Source of the DNA: Sphingobium estronivorans
GTDB lineage: Bacteria; Pseudomonadota; Alphaproteobacteria; Sphingomonadales; Sphingomonadaceae
Assembly: GCF_008692605.1 (NCBI RefSeq)
Contig: NZ_LFCT01000020.1
Coordinates: 50,185-114,184 of the forward strand
Direction: 5' to 3'
DNA: 64,000 nucleotides
The notes under the pieces are model-generated. The model saw only the letters and a program-made list of their open reading frames with translations, made no database searches and had not been told where the DNA came from. Position 1 is the first letter of the stretch, and each line of letters opens with the position of its first letter. The position numbers and the translations under genes are program-made. Shown piece after piece: positions 9,005-18,643 of this stretch.

Positions 9005-9892
9005 ATGGATGACAGGCCCTTGATAACCGACACGGACGGCGCGGCGAACGGCATGGCGACACCGGCACCCGCGCGTCGGCGGGGCCTCTGGCTGATGGTC
9101 GTGCTGGTGCTGCTCGCCTTTGCGGTCGGCGTCGTCATCACCGTGCTGGCGCTGCCCCGTATCCAGCGCTGGAACGCGCCGCAGCGGCAGGCGGCGATGA
9201 CCGACCCGCTGCTGAACGGCATGCGACCGGGGACCGCAATGCGGCCGCTGACCGCCGATGCCGCGCAAATGCTGGATGCGCGGGTGGTGCAGCTGGAAGA
9301 ACGGCTCAACCGCATCACCGTGGAGGCGCAGGCCGCGTCAGGCAATGCGGCGCGGGCCGAGGGCTTGCTGGTGGCTTTCGCGGCGCGCCGGGCGCTCGAT
9401 AGCGGGGTGCCGCTTGGCTATATCGAGGGGCAGTTGCGGCTGCGCTTCGGTCAGGCGCAGCCGCGCGCCGTGGCGACGATCATCAATGCCGCGCGCGAGC
9501 CGGTGACGCTGGCCGATCTGCGCGCGGGGCTGACGGCGGTGGCCGACCGGGTGACGGTGCCGCCCGCCGACGCCAGCTGGTGGGATGCGCTGGAGCATGA
9601 GGCGCGCGAGATCATCACCATTCACAAGGCGTCCACCCCCTCCCCCCGGCCGCAGGCGGCGCTGGATCGGGCGCTCCGCTATATTGACGGATCGCGGGTC
9701 GGCGCGGCGCTGGCGGAGGTGGAGCAGATGCCGGGACGGGCGGCGGCGGACCGCTGGATGCAATATGCGCGGCGCTATCTGGAGGCGCGACGGGCGCTCG
9801 ACCTCATCGAAACGGCAGCGATCCTGGAACCGCGCCCGGTCCGCGCGGCCGATGGCGGCGGCATGGCGCAGACGTCGCCTCTGGCGCCCTGA
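9005..9892 (+). CDS. Mitofilin (Mic60)-like inner-membrane protein
   Basis: A 295-residue single-span membrane protein. After a short N-terminal tail rich in Asp there is one hydrophobic helix (about 27-50), a predicted coiled coil (about 86-118, with VVQLEERLNR), and an all-helical C-terminus whose SRVGAALAEVEQMPG and YARRYLEARRALDLIE strings resemble the C-terminal mitofilin signature. Alphaproteobacterial Mic60 homologues (COG4223, sometimes labelled HemX-like) are known to sit after hemD; this gene starts 10 bases after the hemD stop. The family role is shaping or tethering the inner membrane and contacting the outer-membrane assembly machinery. That it does so here is inference. Confidence 0.7.
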   Translation: MDDRPLITDTDGAANGMATPAPARRRGLWLMVVLVLLAFAVGVVITVLALPRIQRWNAPQRQAAMTDPLLNGMRPGTAMRPLTADAAQMLDARVVQLEERLNRITVEAQAASGNAARAEGLLVAFAARRALDSGVPLGYIEGQLRLRFGQAQPRAVATIINAAREPVTLADLRAGLTAVADRVTVPPADASWWDALEHEAREIITIHKASTPSPRPQAALDRALRYIDGSRVGAALAEVEQMPGRAAADRWMQYARRYLEARRALDLIETAAILEPRPVRAADGGGMAQTSPLAP

Positions 9893-10004
9893 ACCCCTGT
9901 CACAAACGACGAACCGTTGGCTCTGATGGATGAATGTCCATGGACTTGGCAACCGCTGTCATGAGAATGTCATTTTTCCATCTGGAAAGAGGAAAGACAT
10001 TTTC

Positions 10005-10754
10005 GTGCCGCCTTATGCCGACGCCATTGCCAGCTTCTGGAAAGGCCGTTTAGCCAGCGGTCCACGCGCGGCCGAGCGGCCGTCGCTCCAGCATCTGCTG
10101 GGCAATGCATCGGTACCGTTCGACCTGGTGCGGACGCGGGCGCAGGCGCCTGCCCTCGCAAAGGCGATCAGGGGTGACGGGCGGCCGGTCTTGCTGATCC
10201 CGGGCCTGATGGCCTCCGAGCAGCGCATGGAGCCCTTGCGCGCGGTGCTGACCGCGGCGGGCTATGATGCCTTTGGCTGGGGCATGGGGCGCAATTTCGG
10301 GCCGAAGCCCGACAGCCTGGAGCAGATCGACCGGCGGGTGGACGCCATTCGCCGCAAGACCGGTGCTCCGGTAACATTGGTGGGCTGGAGCCTGGGTGGG
10401 CTGTTCGCGCGGGAATATGCCAAATTCGCGACGGAGAAGGTCGGCGGGGTGGTGACGATGGGCACGCCCTTTTCCGGCGATCCTCGCGCCAATCATGCCT
10501 GGCGGCTCTATCAGCTGATTTCCGGTTTTCCGGTGGATCGGCCGCCCTTCACGTGCCATCGCGAAGAAAAGCCGCCGGTGCCGACCGTCGCCCTGTGGTC
10601 GCAGCGCGACGGCGTGATCCTGCCGCAATGCGCCAAGGGGCGCGCGGGGGAGCGCGACCGGGCGATTGAGGTCGATTGCACCCATATGGGCTTTGCCGCA
10701 TCGCCGGAGGGGATATTGGCGGTGGGCAAGGCGCTGGACGCTATCCGGCGCTGA
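10005..10754 (+). CDS. Alpha/beta hydrolase, lipase-like
   Basis: A 249-residue alpha/beta-fold hydrolase. The nucleophile elbow is GWSLGG (Ser129), the likely acid is the Asp in WSQRDGVILP and the base the His in DCTHMGF near the C-terminus. VLLIPGLMASEQRMEPLRAV is the oxyanion-hole region. The GTG start has AGGAAAG about 8 bases upstream. An in-frame ATG at 9930 adds a leader without conserved features. The substrate is unknown; the fold resembles sphingomonad esterases and PGAP1-like lipases. The 3' end overlaps gltX on the opposite strand by 14 bases. Confidence 0.75.
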   Translation: MPPYADAIASFWKGRLASGPRAAERPSLQHLLGNASVPFDLVRTRAQAPALAKAIRGDGRPVLLIPGLMASEQRMEPLRAVLTAAGYDAFGWGMGRNFGPKPDSLEQIDRRVDAIRRKTGAPVTLVGWSLGGLFAREYAKFATEKVGGVVTMGTPFSGDPRANHAWRLYQLISGFPVDRPPFTCHREEKPPVPTVALWSQRDGVILPQCAKGRAGERDRAIEVDCTHMGFAASPEGILAVGKALDAIRR

Positions 10755-12072
10755 GGCGCTTCAACGCTTCCTCTTTTCCGATCAAGGGAAGCATCTGGCC
10801 CATGTCGGGGCCGTGATCCATGCCGGTCAGCGCGCGGCGCAGGGGCAGGAACAGCGCCCTGCCCTTGCGGCCGGTTTGCGCCTTCAGCGCTTCCGTGAGG
10901 GTACGCCAGATGGCGGGGTCGAAATCCGCTTCCGACAAAAGGTCGTGGGCGCGGACGAGAAAGTCGCGGTCCTCTTCCGCCGGAGCGGGGGCGTCGATCG
11001 GGCCGGTGACGATTTGCCACCATTCTTCTGCGCCCGCGACGGTTTCCAGATTGGGGCGGATGGCGTCCCAGGCGGCTTCGTCCATGGCTTCGGGCAGGCG
11101 GTCGGACACCGCGCTGTACGGGAGGAGGTGGACGATCTTCTGGTTGAGGGTCGCCAGTTCCGCCTCATCGAAGCGCGCGGGGGCACGGCCGAAATGGGCA
11201 AAGTCGAAGCTGTCGATCAGCGGCTGCCTATCCGCGAACGGTTCGATGGGCATGGAACTGCCAAGGCGGGCGAGCAGCGAGGCGATGGCGGCGGGTTCAA
11301 GGCCGATTTCGCGGAAATGGGCGACGCCGAGGGAGCCGAGACGCTTGGAAAGCTTGCCTTCGCTGCCGGTCAGCAGGGCTTCGTGAGCGAAAGCGGGTAG
11401 ATTCGCGCCGAGCGCGGTGAACATCTGAATCTGGGTCGCGGTATTGGACACATGATCCTCCCCGCGCAGGACATGGGTGACGCCCATGGCGATGTCGTCG
11501 ATCACCGAGGGGAGCATGTAGAGCCAGCTTCCATCCGCGCGTCGGATCACCGGGTCGGAGAGCAGCTTCGGGTCGAAGCGCTGCTCGCCGCGGATAAGGT
11601 CGGTCCAGGCGATGGGCTGGTCGTGATCGAGCTTGAAGCGCCAATGGGGCCGGCGGCCTTCCGACTCATAGGCGGCGATCTGGTCCGGGGTCAGGGACAG
11701 GGCGGCGCGGTCGTAGACCGGGGGGAGGCCCCTCCCCAACAGGACCTTGCGGCGGAGGTCGAGTTCCTGCGCCGTTTCATAGGCGGGATAGACATGGCCC
11801 GAGGCTTTGAGGGCTTCGAACCGCGTTTCGTAGAGGGCGAAGCGATCGGACTGCTTCTCCTCCCCGTCCCATGGGAGGCCCAGCCATTGCAGGTCGGCCT
11901 TGATCGCCTCCGCATATTCGGGTCGCGAACGTTCGAGGTCGGTATCGTCGAGGCGCAGCAGGAACTGGCCGCCGCTCTTCCTCGCCCACAGCCAGTTGTG
12001 GAGCGCGGCGCGGATATTGCCGACATGCAGGTGGCCGGTCGGCGACGGGGCGAAGCGGGTGATGACGGTCAT
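10741..12072 (-). CDS. gltX: Glutamate--tRNA ligase, short form
   Basis: Class I glutamyl-tRNA synthetase of 443 residues. The HIGH-type motif is in APSPTGHLHVGN at about 9-20 and the KMSKS-type motif is GKLSKRLG at about 240. LRLDDTDLERSRPEYA and LRGEDHVSNTATQIQMF are also diagnostic. The anticodon-binding domain is the alpha-helical bacterial type. At about 440 residues it is shorter than most GluRS (about 470). Alphaproteobacteria often carry two GluRS genes, and this looks like the shorter paralogue. It follows nadE by 5 bases on the same strand. Confidence 0.93.
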   Translation of the reverse strand: MTVITRFAPSPTGHLHVGNIRAALHNWLWARKSGGQFLLRLDDTDLERSRPEYAEAIKADLQWLGLPWDGEEKQSDRFALYETRFEALKASGHVYPAYETAQELDLRRKVLLGRGLPPVYDRAALSLTPDQIAAYESEGRRPHWRFKLDHDQPIAWTDLIRGEQRFDPKLLSDPVIRRADGSWLYMLPSVIDDIAMGVTHVLRGEDHVSNTATQIQMFTALGANLPAFAHEALLTGSEGKLSKRLGSLGVAHFREIGLEPAAIASLLARLGSSMPIEPFADRQPLIDSFDFAHFGRAPARFDEAELATLNQKIVHLLPYSAVSDRLPEAMDEAAWDAIRPNLETVAGAEEWWQIVTGPIDAPAPAEEDRDFLVRAHDLLSEADFDPAIWRTLTEALKAQTGRKGRALFLPLRRALTGMDHGPDMGQMLPLIGKEEALKRLSAG

Positions 12073-12077
12073 GGGGC

Positions 12078-13739
12078 TTACAACGTGCGGAAGGCGTTGG
12101 TGATCGGATAGCGGCGGTCGCGACCGAAATTGCGGATGCCGAGTTTCACGCCCGGAGGCGACTGGCGGCGCTTATATTCGGCGATGTAGAGCAGGCGCTC
12201 GATGCGGGCGACGGTGTCCTTGTCGAAACCGCGGGCGACCAGTTGCTCGACCGAAAGCTCCTCTTCCACCAGGCCGTAGAGGATGGGGTCCAGCACCTCA
12301 TAGGGGGGCAGGCTGTCCTCATCCTTCTGATTGTCGCGCAGTTCGGCGCTCGGCGGCTTGGTGATGACGCGTTCGGGCATGACCGGGCCTCTGGGGCCGA
12401 ATGCCTCGCCCAGCGACGGAACATTCTCGTTCCGCCAGCGGCAGAGGTCGAACACCGTCGTTTTATAGGCGTCCTTCAGCACCGAATAGCCGCCCGCCAT
12501 GTCACCGTAGATGGTGGCGTAGCCCACCGACATCTCGCTCTTGTTGCCGGTGGTGAGCAGCATATGGCCGAATTTGTTGGAAAGGCCCATCAGCGTCACG
12601 CCCCGGATGCGCGACTGGATATTTTCTTCGGTGAGATCGCGCTGACGGCCGATGAAAACCTCCCCCAGCATGGAATCGAAAGCCTCAACCGCCGGTTCGA
12701 TGGGGATGGTGTCGTAGCGGACGCCGAGCAGGCGGGCACATTCGACGGCATCGTCCAGACTCTCGTGACTGGTGAAGCGCGAAGGCATCATCACGCACCA
12801 GACGCGGTCGGCGCCCAGCGCATCGACGGCGACGGCGGCGGACAGGGCGGAATCGATGCCGCCCGACAGGCCCAGCACTACGCCGGGGAAGCGGTTCTTG
12901 TTCACATAATCGCGCAGGCCCAGCACCATGGCATTGTAGATGTCGGCCGGGCGCGGATCGAGTTCGTGGCGCTCGCCGGGCAGGCAGACCCACTGGCCGT
13001 CCCATTTCTCCCAACTCGTCAGCACCAGCGATTCTTCCCAGTCGGGGAGCTGCTGGGCGATGCTGAGGTCGGGGTTCATCACGAAGGAGGCGCCGTCGAA
13101 CACCAGTTCATCCTGCCCGCCGACGCGGTTCAGATAGATGAGCGGCAGGCCGGTTTCGCGAACGCGGGTGCCGGCGACGGCGTTGATGCGGCGGTCGTCC
13201 TTGTCGACCTCGAACGGGCTGCCATTGGGGCTGATGAGGATTTCCGCGCCTTCCGCCCGCAGATGCGCGGTGACGAACGGGAACCAGATATCCTCGCAGA
13301 TCGGGACGCCGATCTTCACGCCCCGGAAATCGATGGGCGCGGGCAGCGGTCCGGGAGCGAACAGGCGTTTTTCGTCGAAGGTGCCGTAATTGGGCAGTTC
13401 GCGCTTCTGGCGGATCGCGGTGACGGCGCCGTCTTCCAGCAGGGCGACGACGTTGAAGAGAACGCCCTGCGACGCGACGACCGTGCCGACCAGCATCGCC
13501 GGGCCGCCGTCCGCCGTGGCCTGGGCCAGACGGTCCAGTTCGTGATTGGCGCGGTCGACCAGCGCGGGCTTCAGCACCAGATCCTCGGGCGGATAGCCGA
13601 TCAGCTGCAATTCGGGATAGACGATAAGGTCGGCATCCACGGCCCGCGCGCGCCATTCCAGCATCGCGTCGGCATTGGCCTGAAGATCGCCCACGCTCTG
13701 CGTCATCTGGGCAAGGGCTATCACGAGTTTGTCGGTCAT
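12078..13739 (-). CDS. nadE: Glutamine-dependent NAD+ synthetase
   Basis: Final step of NAD synthesis: amidates nicotinate adenine dinucleotide using glutamine-derived ammonia. The 553-residue protein has an N-terminal nitrilase-type amidase with Glu43 in [10 protein letters not shown], Lys112 in [12 protein letters not shown] and Cys148 in [10 protein letters not shown]. The C-terminal synthetase has the PP-loop [11 protein letters not shown] near 290-300. The start at 13739 gives the conserved [13 protein letters not shown] longer frame begins inside the upstream palindromic repeats and was rejected. It is probably co-transcribed with gltX. Confidence 0.95.
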   Translation of the reverse strand: MTDKLVIALAQMTQSVGDLQANADAMLEWRARAVDADLIVYPELQLIGYPPEDLVLKPALVDRANHELDRLAQATADGGPAMLVGTVVASQGVLFNVVALLEDGAVTAIRQKRELPNYGTFDEKRLFAPGPLPAPIDFRGVKIGVPICEDIWFPFVTAHLRAEGAEILISPNGSPFEVDKDDRRINAVAGTRVRETGLPLIYLNRVGGQDELVFDGASFVMNPDLSIAQQLPDWEESLVLTSWEKWDGQWVCLPGERHELDPRPADIYNAMVLGLRDYVNKNRFPGVVLGLSGGIDSALSAAVAVDALGADRVWCVMMPSRFTSHESLDDAVECARLLGVRYDTIPIEPAVEAFDSMLGEVFIGRQRDLTEENIQSRIRGVTLMGLSNKFGHMLLTTGNKSEMSVGYATIYGDMAGGYSVLKDAYKTTVFDLCRWRNENVPSLGEAFGPRGPVMPERVITKPPSAELRDNQKDEDSLPPYEVLDPILYGLVEEELSVEQLVARGFDKDTVARIERLLYIAEYKRRQSPPGVKLGIRNFGRDRRYPITNAFRTL

Positions 13740-13752
13740 AAGCTGCGCCCCT

Positions 13753-13842
13753 AGAGCATTTTGGCTGCGAGCCAAAATGCTCTATTATCTGTTGCCGCAT
13801 TTTCAAACCGGAGACCCTTTTCACAGCCGTTCCGAAAATGCG
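13753..13842. repeat. Palindromic repeat cluster between nadE and prs
   Basis: A perfect 14-bp inverted repeat AGAGCATTTTGGCT (13753-13766) and its complement (13770-13783) around a 3-base loop, followed by a second imperfect palindrome with 9-bp arms CGCATTTTC (13796-13804) and GAAAATGCG (13834-13842). The leading TAGAGCATTTT and the spacing resemble the short REP-like elements scattered between genes in alphaproteobacteria. It fills the space between two divergent genes, so it is not a terminator for either. Copy number elsewhere cannot be seen. Confidence 0.7.
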
Positions 13843-13859
13843 TCGGTCGATTTTGTCCC

Positions 13860-13880
13860 AAGGCGCAAAAGCGCCTTTTC
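13860..13880 (+). promoter_or_regulatory. Hairpin with T-run in the prs leader
   Basis: A compact 7-bp stem AAGGCGC (13860-13866) and GCGCCTT (13871-13877) with an AAAA loop is followed by TTTTC. It lies about 70 bases before the prs start. Depending on where prs transcription begins, it could be a leader hairpin or attenuator, or simply part of the adjacent repeat cluster. Nothing else in the sequence decides this. Confidence 0.35.
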
Positions 13881-13950
13881 AGCGAAGGGTTGCGTCGCTA
13901 AAGGGGCCGCGTTCTCGCATCGTCATCAATTCGTCACGGGGGTTTTGGCC

Positions 13951-14886
<936 letters not shown>

Positions 14887-14910
14887 GGCGAGCCGACCAT
14901 AGTTTTCAAG

Positions 14911-14948
14911 AAACGCTGCCGGTGACATCACTGGCAGCGTTTTTTTTG
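14911..14948 (+). terminator. Rho-independent terminator after prs
   Basis: The arm AAACGCTGCC (14911-14920) pairs with GGCAGCGTTT (14933-14942); inner bases GGTG/CACT extend the stem to leave a 4-base loop. The T-run 14940-14947 completes it. It is 24 bases past the prs stop. Confidence 0.9.
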
Positions 14949-15016
14949 GAAGTGGCGTAAAAACGGGCCTTCCGGACCGAAGTCGCGCGGCGCGACTTTC
15001 GGTCACAGGCGGGCGA

Positions 15017-15253
15017 TCAGGCGGCGGGCAGCAGGATCAGAGGCGCGCAGAGCACGAGAATCAGGGCGACCATGATTCGCTGGCCGCGCGAAACACCCAG
15101 CGGTTTTTCGCGCCAGATCATCGGGCAACTCAGCAGCGCGAACAGGATCAGCAGGTTGGACAGCATCGCGGAACCGCCGACCGGCATGTCCTGCCGCAGC
15201 GCCAGGGCCGCGAACAGCGCCATGAAACTCAGTATCCAGCCGACCAGTGCCAT
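15017..15253 (-). CDS. Small integral membrane protein
   Basis: A 78-residue hydrophobic protein with two or three helices (about 5-20, 28-45 and 58-76) separated by the charged loop WREKPLGVSRGQR. No family is recognised. The size, the membrane pattern and the start after a plausible spacing suggest a real gene conserved in sphingomonads rather than a chance frame. It lies alone between prs and a VOC protein gene, on the same strand as the latter. Confidence 0.6.
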   Translation of the reverse strand: MALVGWILSFMALFAALALRQDMPVGGSAMLSNLLILFALLSCPMIWREKPLGVSRGQRIMVALILVLCAPLILLPAA

Positions 15254-15304
15254 GTGTAACTCCCGCGATTTCCAGGGAGAATAGACGGCGGGCGTTGCCG
15301 AAAC

Positions 15305-15727
15305 TTAAACTTTCCAGGGGTCGTAGGTGCCGAAGCTCCAGACATTGCCCTCCGGGTCGAGCGCGTCATAACCGCGACCGGGATAGCCGATATTGTCATG
15401 CGGCTCATTGACCACGACCGCGCCCTCATTGCGGGCGTGCAGGCAATGGGCGTCGACATCGGGCACCACGACATAGATGCAGGTCGTGACCCCGCCCAGT
15501 TCGCGTGGCGTGGCCCAGGTGTAAAGCGATTCCCCCTCCCCGTCGCGACGGCTGCCGAGCATCACCATGCCCTCACCCAGCACCAGTTGCGCGTGATGAA
15601 CGATATGGGGGTCCGCCTCATCCTCATAGGAAGCATGCACTTCAAAACCGAAAGCGTCGCAGAGAAATCGGATGGCGGCAGGCGCATCGACATAACGCAG
15701 GCCGGGGATGACGGGTGAGCCGGGCAT
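15305..15727 (-). CDS. VOC-superfamily (glyoxalase/bleomycin-resistance-like) protein
   Basis: A 140-residue vicinal-oxygen-chelate fold protein of the PhnB-like group. Two beta-alpha-beta-beta-beta units are visible: RYVDAPAAIRFLCDAFGFE followed by VLGEGMVMLG, then CIYVVVPDVDAH and the C-terminal signature GRGYDALDPEGNVWSFGTYDP. The DPEGNVWSF string is typical for members with unassigned substrates. Enzymatic activity is not certain, because the classical four metal ligands are not all evident. hisN is divergent across about 80 bases that contain an inverted repeat. Confidence 0.8.
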   Translation of the reverse strand: MPGSPVIPGLRYVDAPAAIRFLCDAFGFEVHASYEDEADPHIVHHAQLVLGEGMVMLGSRRDGEGESLYTWATPRELGGVTTCIYVVVPDVDAHCLHARNEGAVVVNEPHDNIGYPGRGYDALDPEGNVWSFGTYDPWKV

Positions 15728-15767
15728 CGGGTCCCTCCTTGTGGGATCGCGGAATCGGGATGGCGCA

Positions 15768-15798
15768 GCCTAGCGCGATCCCCGCTTTACCGCTAGGC
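15768..15798. repeat. Inverted repeat in the VOC/hisN intergenic region
   Basis: A perfect 8-bp inverted repeat GCCTAGCG (15768-15775) and CGCTAGGC (15791-15798) with a 15-base spacer, ending 9 bases before the hisN start. It could be an operator for either divergent gene or a leader hairpin in the hisN mRNA. No T-run follows, so it is not a terminator. Confidence 0.4.
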
Positions 15799-15807
15799 GG
15801 GTAGATT

Positions 15808-16593
15808 ATGACGACCCGCGACGATCTGGCCCTTGCCAACCGCCTAGCCGATGCCGCCGGCGCGGCGATCCGCCCCTTCTTCCGTGCCCGCTACGACATG
15901 GAATTCAAATCCGACAAGTCGCCCGTGACCGAAGCCGACCGCGCAGCGGAAGCGGCGATCCGGGCGATATTGGAAAAGGAACGACCGCAGGATGGCATTA
16001 TCGGCGAGGAATATGGCGCGACCCGCGAGGATGCCGAGCGGGTGTGGATCCTCGACCCCATTGATGGCACCCGCAGCTTCATCGCCGGGCGGCCGATTTT
16101 CGGAACGCTGATCGCGCTGACGCAGGCGGGCTGGCCGACGGTCGGGATCATCGACCAACCGATTGCCAAGGAACGCTGGGCCGGGATGATGGGGCAGCCG
16201 ACGACCTTCAACGGCAAGCCGGTGACGACACGGGCCTGCCGCGATCTGGACGAGGCTATTCTGGCGTCGACCGCGCCCCAGCTCTTCCCCGGCTGCACCG
16301 GTGAGCATTTCTCCCGGCTGGCCGGTCAGTGCCGCGATACGGTGTGGGGCGGCGACTGCTATAATTACGCACTCGTGGCGTCAGGCCATGTGGATATCGT
16401 GGTCGAGGCGGGGTTGAAGCTGCACGATCTCGCCGCGCTGGTGCCAGTGGTCGAGGGCGCGGGCGGGCGCATGTGCGACTGGACGGGCGAACCGATCACG
16501 GCGGACAGCGACGGGCGGGTGATCGCGCTGGGCGATCCGGCGCGGCTCGACGACGTGCTGGAGGCTCTGTCCGAAGGACATGACCATCATTAG
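15808..16593 (+). CDS. hisN: Histidinol-phosphatase, inositol monophosphatase family
   Basis: Removes phosphate from histidinol phosphate in histidine synthesis. The 261-residue protein has the IMPase-fold metal motifs: GEEYGA, WILDPIDGTRSF and WGGDCYNYALVASGHVDIV. Within the superfamily, the combination of GRPIFGTLIAL and the WGGDCYNY segment is characteristic of HisN rather than SuhB. Other his genes are not adjacent; hisC is about 31 kb away. The 3' end faces the SIMPL gene with 26 bases between them and no clear terminator. Confidence 0.88.
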   Translation: MTTRDDLALANRLADAAGAAIRPFFRARYDMEFKSDKSPVTEADRAAEAAIRAILEKERPQDGIIGEEYGATREDAERVWILDPIDGTRSFIAGRPIFGTLIALTQAGWPTVGIIDQPIAKERWAGMMGQPTTFNGKPVTTRACRDLDEAILASTAPQLFPGCTGEHFSRLAGQCRDTVWGGDCYNYALVASGHVDIVVEAGLKLHDLAALVPVVEGAGGRMCDWTGEPITADSDGRVIALGDPARLDDVLEALSEGHDHH

Positions 16594-16619
16594 GCTGCTT
16601 ATTATTTCATCGATCAGGC

Positions 16620-17324
16620 TTAATTGAGGTAAAAGTCGACGGTCGTGACGACGCGGACCTTTTTGTAGGGCGTGTCGCTGGCGCCATCGGCTTCTCCGTC
16701 GCGCGGTTCGATCGAGAAATAGCCCTGGGTTGCACTCTTGATGCCGCCGACGCTGGCGCCGCTGTCGCGGGCGAACTGTTCGGCGGCAGCGCGGGCGTCT
16801 TTGGTGGCGGAGGCGACCATCGGCGGCTTCACATCATTGAGTTTGGTGAAGCTGTAGCGCATGCCCGATCCCTCCTGCAGCGTGACGCCGCGCCGGACGA
16901 GGTCGAATTGCTGCGCGACCGCGCGCTGGGCGCGGGCGATGTCGGTGGTGCGCAGCAGCATGCGCTGGGTGATGGTGATCGTGTTGACGCCATTGTTGAT
17001 ATATTGATTGACCCCCGCCCCGGTCGCGGTCAGCGCGTCGGGCCCGAATCCCAGACCGGCGAAATAGGCGCGCAATTCCTTCGTATTATCGTCGATCTGG
17101 GCGCGGACGGCGGGCAGGTCGAAACCCGTGGCGGAATAGCTGATCGACCAGGTGGCGAGGTCGGCGGTCACATCCTTTTCGGCAAGGCCGCGCACGGTCA
17201 CGGATCGGTCGGCCGCCTTGGCGCGTTTCAGTCCGTCCCCCAGCAGATAGCCGCCGCCGAGTATCCCGACCGCCAGCAGGCCCGCGCAAGCCAGCAGGAT
17301 TTTGTCACGATCGGCCAAAGCCAT
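16620..17324 (-). CDS. SIMPL (DUF541) domain envelope protein
   Basis: A 234-residue protein with an N-terminal hydrophobic anchor (about 9-30, LLACAGLLAVGILGGGYLLG) and a SIMPL/DUF541 domain from about residue 38. VTVRGLAEKDVTADLATWSI is the domain opening, and ATKDARAAAEQFARDSG plus VVTTVDFYLN are its later conserved blocks. It is likely anchored in the inner membrane with the domain in the periplasm. The biochemical role of bacterial SIMPL proteins is poorly defined. Upstream is the divergent gloA. Confidence 0.85.
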   Translation of the reverse strand: MALADRDKILLACAGLLAVGILGGGYLLGDGLKRAKAADRSVTVRGLAEKDVTADLATWSISYSATGFDLPAVRAQIDDNTKELRAYFAGLGFGPDALTATGAGVNQYINNGVNTITITQRMLLRTTDIARAQRAVAQQFDLVRRGVTLQEGSGMRYSFTKLNDVKPPMVASATKDARAAAEQFARDSGASVGGIKSATQGYFSIEPRDGEADGASDTPYKKVRVVTTVDFYLN

Positions 17325-17425
17325 GGCAGTCCCCTTCCTTCCGGAGCCAACGCATCTTATCTTGGAAAGGTTCCTGCCATGGATGAGATGAACCGTTGCT
17401 TTATGGCGACGAATGGAGTGGAGAA

Positions 17426-17860
17426 TTGCCCAAATATCTGCACACGATGATCCGCGTCGCGGATGTCGACAAGACGATCGCCTTTTTTGAGCTTCTGGGC
17501 GTGAAAGAGGTAAAGCGTTTCGACAGCGAACAGGGGCGCTTCACGCTGGTCTATCTGGCCGCGCCGGGGGACGAGGATGCGCAGGTCGAACTGACCTACA
17601 ACTGGCCCCCCGCCGATGGCGGCCCAGCCGAAACCTATGATGGCGGGCGCAATTTCGGTCATATCGCCTATCAGGTCGAGAATATCTACGAAAGCTGCCA
17701 GCGGCTGATGGATGCGGGTGTGACCATCAACCGCCCGCCGCGCGACGGGCACATGGCCTTCATCCGGACGCCCGACAATATCTCCATCGAACTGTTGCAG
17801 GATGGGCGGCTGGACCCCGCCGAACCCTGGGCGTCCATGCCCAATGTCGGCGTCTGGTGA
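17426..17860 (+). CDS. gloA: Lactoylglutathione lyase (glyoxalase I)
   Basis: Converts the methylglyoxal-glutathione hemithioacetal to S-lactoylglutathione. The 144-residue VOC protein carries the four expected metal ligands: His in KYLHTMIRV, Glu in VELTYNW, His in FGHIAYQV and Glu in ISIELLQ. TTG at 17426 is chosen because GGAGTGGAGA is immediately upstream and it gives the family N-terminus. An ATG at 17396 would add ten non-conserved residues. The stop overlaps or abuts gloB, so the two glyoxalase steps are encoded together. Confidence 0.9.
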   Translation: MPKYLHTMIRVADVDKTIAFFELLGVKEVKRFDSEQGRFTLVYLAAPGDEDAQVELTYNWPPADGGPAETYDGGRNFGHIAYQVENIYESCQRLMDAGVTINRPPRDGHMAFIRTPDNISIELLQDGRLDPAEPWASMPNVGVW

Positions 17861-17865
17861 GCGCC

Positions 17866-18588
17866 ATGCTGGAGGTGGTCCGCATCCCCGTCCTCAACGA
17901 CAATTATGTCTGGCTGCTGCACGACGGGGCGAGCGGCGAGACGGTCGCTGTCGATCCCGCCGTCGCCGATCCGGTGCTGGAGGCGGCGGCGGCGCGGGGC
18001 TGGACGATCAGCCAGATCTGGAACACCCATTGGCATGGCGATCATGTCGGCGGCAATGCCGCGATCAAGGCGGCGACAGGCTGTGCCATCACCGGCCCCG
18101 CGGCGGAGGCGGAGAAGATCGGCACGCTCGACCGGACGGTGGCGGAGGGCGACAGGGTCAGGATCGGCGATCATGCGGCCGTGGTGCTGGAAGTGCCCGC
18201 GCATACCGCCGGGCACATCGCCTATCATCTGGCGCAGGATCGCATCCTGTTCGTGGGCGACACGCTGTTCGCCATGGGGTGCGGCCGGCTGTTCGAAGGG
18301 ACGCCCGCGCAGATGTTCGCCAATATGCAGCGCCTTGCCGCGCTGCCGGACGATACGGCGGTCTATTGCGCGCATGAATATACGCAATCCAATGGCCGCT
18401 TCGCGCTGACCGTGGAGCCGGACAATGCAGCACTGCGCAGCCGCATGGCGCAGGTCGACGCGGCGCGCGCGCGCGGCGAGCCGACCGTCCCGACCAGCAT
18501 CGGGTTGGAGCGGGCGACCAATATCTTCATGCGCGCGCGGGACGTCGCCCAACTGGCCGAGCGGCGGGCGGCCAAGGATGCCGCATGA
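17866..18588 (+). CDS. gloB: Hydroxyacylglutathione hydrolase (glyoxalase II)
   Basis: Hydrolyses S-lactoylglutathione to lactate and glutathione, completing methylglyoxal detoxification with the GloA encoded just upstream. The metallo-beta-lactamase motif THWHGDHVGG is at about residues 50-59, followed by HTAGH and the C-terminal CAHEYTQSNGRFAL. Length (240) is normal. An in-frame GTG at 17857 overlaps the gloA stop as GTGA and is an alternative start three residues longer. Confidence 0.93.
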   Translation: MLEVVRIPVLNDNYVWLLHDGASGETVAVDPAVADPVLEAAAARGWTISQIWNTHWHGDHVGGNAAIKAATGCAITGPAAEAEKIGTLDRTVAEGDRVRIGDHAAVVLEVPAHTAGHIAYHLAQDRILFVGDTLFAMGCGRLFEGTPAQMFANMQRLAALPDDTAVYCAHEYTQSNGRFALTVEPDNAALRSRMAQVDAARARGEPTVPTSIGLERATNIFMRARDVAQLAERRAAKDAA

Positions 18589-18643
18589 CGGACCGCGCGG
18601 CCTGTGGCCGTCTTATCAGCGGGGACGAATGAGGAGAGAGGTC

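Noticed and set aside
13860..13880. Terminator for nadE
   Set aside because: It is upstream of the nadE start, not at its end, and faces prs; it can only be a leader hairpin.
13729..13950. 74-residue N-terminal extension of Prs
   Set aside because: It runs over the nadE start and the palindromic repeats and has no similarity to Prs.
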